A DNA stretch of 11,352 bases from JBICHM01 sp043101835. GTDB taxonomy: Bacteria > Planctomycetota > Phycisphaerae > Phycisphaerales > UBA1924. Under the pieces are notes generated by a model. The model did not search any database and was not told the DNA's origin. It saw only the letters and a program-made list of their open reading frames with translations. The stretch is taken from contig JBICHM010000272.1 of the NCBI GenBank assembly GCA_043101835.1, forward strand, positions 1 to 11,352, written 5' to 3'. The translations under genes and the position numbers were made by a program. Each line of letters starts with the position of its first letter. Positions within the stretch are counted from its first letter, which is position 1. Positions 6,167 through 11,352 of the stretch are shown here, piece after piece.

Positions 6167-6992
6167 CGGTGCCCTCGCCATCCTGCTCACGCTGCTTACG
6201 CCGCCATCATTGCTCGCGGCGTCTTATTCGCCGTCCGACCCCGGGGCGAGTCGGATCATTAACTACTTTGTCAATTCCACAGGCTGGAACCCAGAATTGC
6301 ACCACGAGAGCGTGGCCGCCGTCCAAGCGGCGCCTGATCGATTCGCCCCGATCCTGCGCGAGCGTCTTGCTCGAGTGCCAGCGACGCTGGATGAATACGA
6401 TCTCGACGATCCACGCTGGGTGCTCAACGGGCGCCCTGGCGACCCCGACGCGCGACTCGGGACGCAGTCGGAAAAACTCCTCGGCATCGTGGGACTGCTC
6501 CCCCTCGACCACGCCGAGCCGATTCTGCAGGAGTTCTTCGACAAGGTGAACCCGCTCGCGCTCGAAGCAGAGCGTCGCTTCTGGGACGCGAAGGACGCCG
6601 CGCTCGCGACCGATCAGCAACGCACTGACGAAACACTCCGCATTGGGAAAGTGACCCGCGCGTTCACGACCGCTCGAGGGCACGCGACAAACCTCGCGAA
6701 AACGCTCGGCTCCGATGTCTACTACGACGACTATGTCGCCATGCTGACAAGCGACGACGCGATCGCGCAGGCGACCGGCGCCGCATACACGCGCGGCAAC
6801 CTGGACGCGATCCTCGCCTGGCGCCCCGATGCGCTCCCCGAGATCCTCGAAGCCACGACGCGATTGAGCGCCTCGGACCAGCCGCGCGTCGCCGAGGCCG
6901 GCCGCGCACTCATGGGCGCCGTCCGGCAGAGCCTCCAGTCGCCAATGCGCGACGACACCCGCGCCGACCCTGAGCAACAGCGCGACCCGTGA
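6159..6992 (+). CDS. Exported protein of unknown family, tandem paralog 2
   Basis: A 277-residue paralog of the preceding gene; by hand alignment roughly 60 percent of residues are identical over the mature region. The signal peptide is shorter (MRPGALAILLTLLTPPSLLA, cleavage near residue 20-21). Conservation is highest at ATLDEYDLDD (75-84), LLGIVGLLPL (107-116), AEPILQEFFDKVNPLA (119-134) and ATGAAYTRGNLDAI (205-218). It is lowest around residues 142-170, probably a surface or partner-specific stretch. It starts 11 bases after the first paralog's stop, with GGAG at 6150-6153 and a 5-base spacer, so both are in one operon. The junction (stop, GGAG, ATG and first codons) recurs exactly after this gene's own stop, which shows the family expanded by tandem duplication. 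Both copies keep intact frames and the same conserved blocks, suggesting both are functional and have diverged. Function is unknown. Confidence 0.88.
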   Translation: MRPGALAILLTLLTPPSLLAASYSPSDPGASRIINYFVNSTGWNPELHHESVAAVQAAPDRFAPILRERLARVPATLDEYDLDDPRWVLNGRPGDPDARLGTQSEKLLGIVGLLPLDHAEPILQEFFDKVNPLALEAERRFWDAKDAALATDQQRTDETLRIGKVTRAFTTARGHATNLAKTLGSDVYYDDYVAMLTSDDAIAQATGAAYTRGNLDAILAWRPDALPEILEATTRLSASDQPRVAEAGRALMGAVRQSLQSPMRDDTRADPEQQRDP

Positions 6993-7011
6993 CCGGAGCC
7001 CCGATGCGCCC
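6990..7011 (+). repeat. 22-bp direct repeat, copy 2 (after paralog 2)
   Basis: Identical to 6145-6166. It contains the stop of paralog 2, an 11-base gap with GGAG, and the ATG of a remnant third copy. Similarity to the start of paralog 2 continues for about 20 further bases with scattered mismatches and then ends. Confidence 0.9.
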
Positions 7012-7060
7012 TGCCGCCCTCGTCATCGTGGGCACGCTGCACCACGGCGCCCGGGCATGA
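7004..7060 (+). pseudogene. Vestigial third paralog: signal-peptide start only, 18 codons
   Basis: An ATG with the same GGAG site and 5-base spacer as paralog 2 begins MRPAALVIVGTLHHGARA and then stops (TGA 7058-7060). The first 38 bases match the start of paralog 2 at about 31 positions; after that the similarity is gone. The best reading is a third tandem copy that lost all but its translation start and part of the signal peptide by deletion or incomplete duplication. Translation of an 18-residue peptide is possible because the initiation site is intact, but a function is not supported. Confidence 0.65.
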
Positions 7061-7062
7061 CG

Positions 7063-7080
7063 GGAGGGCCATCCCCCTCC
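7063..7080. terminator. Candidate terminator hairpin between convergent genes
   Basis: GGAGGG (7063-7068) pairs with CCCTCC (7075-7080) around a 6-base loop, in the 56-base gap between the paralog operon (plus) and the DUF5658-like gene (minus). There is no T-tract on either strand, so intrinsic termination is not assured; the call rests on location and the stem. Confidence 0.35.
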
Positions 7081-7112
7081 GTGCCTTCGTGCCTCAGTGC
7101 CTCCGTGCCTGC
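7081..7112. repeat. 8-bp tandem repeat GTGCCTNN, four units
   Basis: Four consecutive 8-base units share GTGCCT followed by TC, CA, CC and GC. The preceding 8 bases (7073-7080) end in CCTCC and may be a degenerate fifth unit. The block ends 4 bases before the stop of the minus-strand gene, in the convergent gap. Function is unknown. Confidence 0.75.
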
Positions 7113-7116
7113 AATC

Positions 7117-7566
7117 TCAATCCAGCGCCACCCAGCGCGGATCGCTCGCAAACGCCGTCGCGTCCGCGAAGGCCGCGACCTCGATCACGTGGCCGTTGTA
7201 GTTGATCCAGTGTGCGGCGAGCATCGCCAGCGCCGCGAGGCTGATCCACGCGCAGATCTCCGCCTGACGGTAACGGCGCAGGATGTACAGGATCCCGCAC
7301 GAGGTTGCGATCGTGAACATCTTGAAGAGGATCAGCTGGCGCGCGCCGCCCAGGTCGATCATCGCGCGCGCCACCGGGTTCAACTCCATCATCCCCGCGC
7401 CGCCCATGTACGAGAGCGTGTGCAGGAGGTCGAAGAGGCCCAGCAGGGCCGCCGTGACCACCAGCAGCGTCACGCGGCGCGCGCGGTCGGATCGCGTCGC
7501 GCCGTCGGTCGGCGCACCAGTCGCGTGTGTCGGAGCGCCGATCGCGGCGCAGGTCGGTGTCGGCAT
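7117..7566 (-). CDS. Small membrane protein, DUF5658-like
   Basis: A 149-residue membrane protein. The first 30 residues are polar, rich in Ala, Thr and Pro, and end in a basic cluster. Hydrophobic segments lie near 32-50, 78-96 and 103-120. The first segment carries D46 and T50, followed by MGGAGMMELNPVARAM at 54-69 and F81-K82 at the start of the second segment. This order (Asp and Thr in the first helix, a Gly-rich turn, an E-x-NP motif, then Lys) fits the DUF5658 family, which has no established function. The ATG at 7566 is well supported by AGGAGG (7576-7581) with a 9-base spacer. It stands alone: convergent with the paralog operon and divergent from the PQQ gene. The C-terminal 25 residues are outside the usual domain. 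Family assignment is moderately sure, role unknown. Confidence 0.82.
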   Translation of the reverse strand: MPTPTCAAIGAPTHATGAPTDGATRSDRARRVTLLVVTAALLGLFDLLHTLSYMGGAGMMELNPVARAMIDLGGARQLILFKMFTIATSCGILYILRRYRQAEICAWISLAALAMLAAHWINYNGHVIEVAAFADATAFASDPRWVALD

Positions 7567-7589
7567 CGGCGGTCCCCTCCTGCCGTGAT

Positions 7590-7610
7590 CCCCCGAACCT
7601 CGGGGGGTTC
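7590..7610. promoter_or_regulatory. Two mutually exclusive hairpins in the divergent region
   Basis: CCCCCGA (7590-7596) can pair with TCGGGGG (7600-7606), loop ACC. Alternatively GAACC (7595-7599) can pair with GGTTC (7606-7610), loop TCGGGG. The two stems share bases and cannot coexist. They lie about 24 bases upstream of the DUF5658-like start and about 180 bases upstream of the PQQ gene. A switch is only a possibility; the first stem alone would be a stable hairpin. Confidence 0.35.
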
Positions 7611-7665
7611 CATGCGTATCGGCTGGCGAAGGGGGGGCCTGCGGGGCGGATCGGCCGGCGCCACC

Positions 7666-7671
7666 TAGACT
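7666..7671 (+). promoter_or_regulatory. Possible -10 element upstream of the PQQ gene
   Basis: TAGACT, preceded by C and followed by GC, resembles the CTACGATTGC string before pdxA. It would place the transcript start near 7678 and leave a leader of about 110 bases before the ATG at 7790. No -35 box is visible. Weak call. Confidence 0.25.
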
Positions 7672-7690
7672 GCCCCGGTGGTATCACTCG

Positions 7691-7720
7691 TGCGGGCTGG
7701 TCGGTTCGAACCGGCCCGCA
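7691..7720 (+). promoter_or_regulatory. Leader hairpin with a 12-bp palindrome upstream of the PQQ gene
   Basis: TGCGGGC (7691-7697) pairs with GCCCGCA (7714-7720). Inside lies the perfect palindrome CGGTTCGAACCG (7702-7713), offset by a 4-base bulge (TGGT). It could be an RNA hairpin in the leader or, as DNA, a dimeric protein binding site. Together with the hairpins at 7590-7610 it is the only structure seen in the 223-base region 7567-7789, which holds no supported gene. Confidence 0.4.
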
Positions 7721-7789
7721 GAACGGCGTGGGGCCGGCGCGGCGCGAAGCCGCCCGATGGAGAGGCCCGATAGTCGCGGCAGGAGGCCG

Positions 7790-10700
7790 ATGCGCAGAGA
7801 CCCCCGACACTCCGGAACCGCCCCGTTGCGCGCGCTCGTTCCAGCGCTCATCGCGCTCGCCGGCGCGCCCGCCGCGCTCGCGCAGGGGCAGCCGTCGAAC
7901 CCGGTGTACGTCGACGACGCCCCCGGGGCCGCCGAAGCGGTCGCGCGGGCGCGCGACCTGGCCGGCGCGGGCAATGTCGTCGAAGCCGCGCGCGTGCTCC
8001 AGCGCCTGCTCGACGACGACGCCGGACGCATGGCGCCGCGACCGGGGGATCCGGACCTCTTCCGCAGCGTGCGCGATGCGGTGCACGAGACGCTGCTCGA
8101 CGAGCCGGAGCTGCTGGGCGCCTATCGCGTGCAGGAGCGCGAAGCCGCCGAGCGTCTCCTGCAGTCGGGTCGCGCCGAGGCGGTCGAACGCACGCGCCTG
8201 CTGACAACGCCCGGCTTCGACGCCGCGCTGCTCGTGGCGCAGAAGCGACTCGAGAACGCGCAGTTCGACGCGGCCCTGCGCGTGCTCCGTCAGCTCGATC
8301 GGCACCCGGACCGCGACGGCGCCGCCGGGCGCGACGCCGCCGGCCTCGCCTCGCTCCTTGCCCGCTATCTCGACGGCCCCGACGCCGCCGATCTTGCCAG
8401 TCACTGGCGCGCGGACGCCGGGCTTGACTCGGCCGACACCGAGGCGATCGAGCCGCCGCCGATGCCCGTCGCGGTCACCCCGCTCTCGGGCGTCGGTCCG
8501 CTCGACCTGCGCAGCCTCGTGCCGAGCCCGCTGCACAGCCAGCAGCTGACGATCGCCGCGGGCATCGCGGAGGTGGACAACGCCGACCAGACGCTCCGGG
8601 GGCAGCGCGCCCGCGCGCAGCGCGTCGTCGCCAACCAGCAGTTCGTGCTGCCCACGCTCGCCGGCGACGCCATCTACATCAACGACGGGCGCACGATCAG
8701 CGCGTGGGACCGATTCAGCCTCTCGCGCCTCTGGACGCGCGAGGTCGGCGACATCGACACCGACCGCCTCGTCCGCATCGCCGCGCGCCGCCCTATCGAG
8801 GACGCCTGCACCGTCGCCGTCGCCGGCGACTGGGTCGTCGCGGCGACGGGCGTCGCCGTCGACGGCGCGCGCGAGGGCGACCCGCGCGTCTACGCCCTCG
8901 ACGCATCGACCGGCGAGGTGCGCTGGCGCGTCGACCCGGCGCTCCTCGACCCGACGCTTGAGGAGTCGAGCGTGCGCGGCCCCGTCACCATCGATCAGGG
9001 CGTCGTCATCGTCACCGTCGCCAAGCACGTCCGGCAGCGCCGCCTGCTGAGCATCCACATGCTCGGGCTCGACCTCGAGAGCGGGTCGCTGCTCTGGAGC
9101 CGACCCCTCGGCAGCACCGGCGCCCTGCCCTACGGCTCCAGCGCGCTGCCCGGCGAAGCCGCGTCGGTTGACAGCGGCGTCGTCTATCGCGCCGACCGCC
9201 TCGGGTTCATCGCCGCCGTCGAGAGCGTCACCGGCCGGCCCGTGTGGATCCGCCGGATGAACCCCAGCCAGCCCCAGCGCGCCCCGGAGCCGCCCTGGCA
9301 CATCACCGCGCCGGTGCTCGTCGACGGCGTCCTCTACTCGCTGACGCCCGATCGCGCCGGCGTCGTCGCGCTCGACGCCGCCACCGGCGAGATGCTCGGC
9401 GCACGCGACGCCGATGAGCTCGGCGCGCCGCTTTACATGCTGCGCGCCGGCGAGCGCCTGCTCTTCGTCGGCAACAGCACGCTCTTCACGCTGCCGATCG
9501 ACGGTTTCGCCGGCGCCGATCCGCGGCGCATCGTCGGCCCGCTCAACCGCGTGCTCGTGGGGCGCGTTGTCGTCGCCGGCGATCGCGCGCTGGCGCCGGT
9601 TGAAGGTGGCGTGCTCGTGGCGCCGCTCGATATCGACCGCAGCGCGAATCCCGATGCGCCCGAGCCGGAAACGCTCGCGCTCGACTACCCAGGCAACCTC
9701 CTCGCGACGGAGAGCCAGATCGTCGCCATCGACGACCAGGCCGTGCATTCCTACCTGCTCTGGGACGTCGCCGAGCGCATCCTGCGCGAGCGAATGCAGG
9801 AGAGCCCCGACGACCCCGCGCCCGCCGCCACCTTCGCCGAACTCGCCTATCGCGACGGGCGCGAGGAGCGCATCGTGCCGGCCATCGACGCGGCGCTCGC
9901 GGCGATCGAACGCGCACCCATGCGCCCCGATATTCAGCGCGTGCGCGAACAGCTCTTCGGCGCGGTGCTCGAGATGGTGCAGCCCCCGACCGGCGATGCG
10001 CCGCGTGTCGTGCTGGCGCGCCCCACGCGCGTCGAGTTGTTCGAACGCCTCGACCGCCTCGCCGCGACGCCGGCGCAGCGCGTCGAACGCCTCATCGCCG
10101 CGGGCGTCTTCTTCGAGCGCGGCGGCGACATCCCGCGCGCCGTCGACGCGTACCAGCGCATCCTCGGCGAGACCGAGCTCGCCGGCGTTCGCATCGAACT
10201 CGGCCAGACCTCGCGCCCCGCCGATGACGAGGCCGCCGCCCGCCTGCGGCGCATCGTGCGCGAGCACGGCCCCGGCGTGTACGCGCCCTTCGAGGCCGAG
10301 GCCGAGCGGGCCCTCGCCGGCGCGCGCCGGCAGGAGGGCTTCGAGGCGCTCGAGGGTGTCGCGCGCCGGTACCCGGTCTCCCGCGCCGGCGCCTCGGCCT
10401 GGGTCGAGGCCTCGCGTCGTCACGAACAGGCCGGACGCCCGCGCGCCGCCATCGCCGCTCTCGAAGAGGCCATGCGCATCGCCGACGATGCCGGCATCGG
10501 CGACGATGCGCTCGTCGGTCGCGTCGGCGGCGCCCTCGTGCAGCTGCTCATGGCGCACAATCGCGTCGCCGCCGCCAGCGCGCTGCTCGATCGCCTCGCT
10601 GACGAGCGCCCCGGCGTGATCCTCTCCGACGGACACGAAACGCTCGACCTGCCCAGCCTGCGGCGCGAACTCGCGGCCCTCAGCGCCCGACTCGAACGAC

Positions 10701-11352
10701 GCCCCGTCATCGGCGCGCTCCAGACTGACCTGCCGGCGCAGGTCATCCGGGGGCTCGCTGTCGCCACCCCCGTTCTCGACCCCGTCTCCGGCGGGCCCAC
10801 GAAGGTCGTGCTCCTGCGCGGCGGCCAAGAATGGGCCCTCTGGGAGGTCGATCCCGCGTCCGGCCTCCGCCAGCGCTGGAGCGTCCCGCGCGAGAACGAT
10901 GACACGCCGGTGCTCCTCGACGATCGCGGCATGCTCCTCAGCCGGCGCTCCGCCGAGGGTCGCACACTCGTGCACTTCGCCCCCTCTGACGGGCGCGTGC
11001 TCTGGCAGTCCACCGTGCTCCCGCCCCCGGAGGGCGCTGACGATGAGGCCGACATCATCGACACCCCCCTCGGCCTGCGCCGCTCGGCGCGCGAGGCGCT
11101 CGTCAGCGTGGACGACGGACTCATCGCGCTCGTTGAACGCTCCGGGCGCATCGCGGTGCTCGACCAGGCGACCGGGCGGACGGTCTGGACGGCGGAGTCG
11201 ATGGACCGCGTCTACGACGCCGCGACCGCCGACGGCGTGCTCGTCGTCGCCGGCGCGACCGACAAGCCGGCGCCCGCCGACGCCGAGCGCGCCGCCGGGG
11301 CGCGCACGGTCAATGAACTCGAGTCGGCCGCGCTCGTCGCCTTCGACCTTCG
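7790..11352 (+). CDS. Large exported PQQ-propeller/TPR protein, 3' end outside window
   Basis: An open frame of 1187 codons with no stop before the right edge. Residues 1-31 are a signal peptide (core ALVPALIALAGAPAALA, AxA site before Q32), so the protein acts outside the cytoplasm. Residues about 45-200 are Ala-rich helical sequence of TPR-like character. PQQ_2/BamB-type blades follow, each with a short strand, D-x-x-[ST]-G-x-x-x-W pattern: TISAWDRFSLSRLW (about 302), YALDASTGEVRW (about 368), LDLESGSLLW (about 427), AVESVTGRPVW (about 476) and VALDAATGE (about 525). A second helical part contains TPR-like pairs near 766-795 (FFERGGDIPRAVDAYQRIL) and 873-900 (GRPRAAIAALEEAMRIAD). Further blades, such as AVLDQATGRTVW (about 1123), run to the edge. 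No enzyme motif is seen; a scaffold or protein-interaction role is likely, and PQQ binding itself is not implied. AGGAGG (7781-7786) sits only 3 bases before the ATG; ATG 7757 and TTG 7826 are in-frame alternatives. Confidence 0.88.
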   Translation, partial: MRRDPRHSGTAPLRALVPALIALAGAPAALAQGQPSNPVYVDDAPGAAEAVARARDLAGAGNVVEAARVLQRLLDDDAGRMAPRPGDPDLFRSVRDAVHETLLDEPELLGAYRVQEREAAERLLQSGRAEAVERTRLLTTPGFDAALLVAQKRLENAQFDAALRVLRQLDRHPDRDGAAGRDAAGLASLLARYLDGPDAADLASHWRADAGLDSADTEAIEPPPMPVAVTPLSGVGPLDLRSLVPSPLHSQQLTIAAGIAEVDNADQTLRGQRARAQRVVANQQFVLPTLAGDAIYINDGRTISAWDRFSLSRLWTREVGDIDTDRLVRIAARRPIEDACTVAVAGDWVVAATGVAVDGAREGDPRVYALDASTGEVRWRVDPALLDPTLEESSVRGPVTIDQGVVIVTVAKHVRQRRLLSIHMLGLDLESGSLLWSRPLGSTGALPYGSSALPGEAASVDSGVVYRADRLGFIAAVESVTGRPVWIRRMNPSQPQRAPEPPWHITAPVLVDGVLYSLTPDRAGVVALDAATGEMLGARDADELGAPLYMLRAGERLLFVGNSTLFTLPIDGFAGADPRRIVGPLNRVLVGRVVVAGDRALAPVEGGVLVAPLDIDRSANPDAPEPETLALDYPGNLLATESQIVAIDDQAVHSYLLWDVAERILRERMQESPDDPAPAATFAELAYRDGREERIVPAIDAALAAIERAPMRPDIQRVREQLFGAVLEMVQPPTGDAPRVVLARPTRVELFERLDRLAATPAQRVERLIAAGVFFERGGDIPRAVDAYQRILGETELAGVRIELGQTSRPADDEAAARLRRIVREHGPGVYAPFEAEAERALAGARRQEGFEALEGVARRYPVSRAGASAWVEASRRHEQAGRPRAAIAALEEAMRIADDAGIGDDALVGRVGGALVQLLMAHNRVAAASALLDRLADERPGVILSDGHETLDLPSLRRELAALSARLERRPVIGALQTDLPAQVIRGLAVATPVLDPVSGGPTKVVLLRGGQEWALWEVDPASGLRQRWSVPRENDDTPVLLDDRGMLLSRRSAEGRTLVHFAPSDGRVLWQSTVLPPPEGADDEADIIDTPLGLRRSAREALVSVDDGLIALVERSGRIAVLDQATGRTVWTAESMDRVYDAATADGVLVVAGATDKPAPADAERAAGARTVNELESAALVAFDL

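Noticed and set aside
7081..7112. CRISPR array
   Set aside because: The units are 8 bases with no spacers; this is a simple tandem repeat.
7691..7720. tRNA fragment, because GGTTCGAACC resembles a T-loop
   Set aside because: A proper 5-bp T-stem cannot be formed in register, and no anticodon or D-arm is found upstream.
7094..10975. Very long minus-strand ORF (about 1290 codons) opposite the PQQ gene
   Set aside because: Its product is low-complexity Ala/Gly/Arg/Asp/Glu sequence with no domains or signal peptide. The plus-strand frame has a signal peptide, PQQ-type blades and TPR-like repeats. Long antisense frames are expected in very GC-rich coding DNA.

Overview
This is a GC-rich bacterial window. 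Exported FG-GAP and dockerin-like (paired EF-hand) modules, a very large exported PQQ-propeller/TPR protein, and the general gene style suggest a planctomycete, perhaps of the Phycisphaerae. That assignment is inference from gene content; the window has no rRNA or other phylogenetic marker. Stops used include TGA and TAG, so the standard bacterial code is assumed.

Layout. Positions 1-868 (minus strand) hold a small DUF4870 membrane protein followed by the 5' part of an ABC transporter ATPase of the polysaccharide-export (KpsT/Wzt) type, which runs off the left edge. Divergent from these, 976-2070 is pdxA, a clear vitamin B6 biosynthesis gene. From 2210 to 5308 lies one long reading frame for an exported protein (signal peptide, FG-GAP-like repeats, dockerin-like EF-hand pair, Gly/Asp linker, large C-terminal region with an HEIGH zinc-protease motif). 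It is interrupted by a single in-frame TGA at 2789-2791, so it reads as two ORFs. Coupled to it by an ATGA overlap is the first of two tandem paralogous exported proteins of unknown family (5305-6147 and 6159-6992). A vestigial third copy, reduced to its ribosome binding site and 18 codons, follows at 7004-7060.

The metalloprotease-like frame and the paralogs look like one transcription unit. A convergent gap (7061-7116) with a hairpin and an 8-bp tandem repeat separates it from a minus-strand DUF5658-like membrane protein (7117-7566). A 223-bp divergent region with two hairpins then leads into a plus-strand gene that stays open from 7790 to the right edge. It encodes at least 1187 residues with the order signal peptide, PQQ-type propeller blades, TPR-like solenoid, further PQQ-type blades.

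The part most likely to be new biology is 2210-7060: an exported metalloprotease-like protein translationally coupled to a duplicating family of small secreted helical proteins. PdxA is ordinary, and the remaining genes are recognisable families whose exact roles are unknown.
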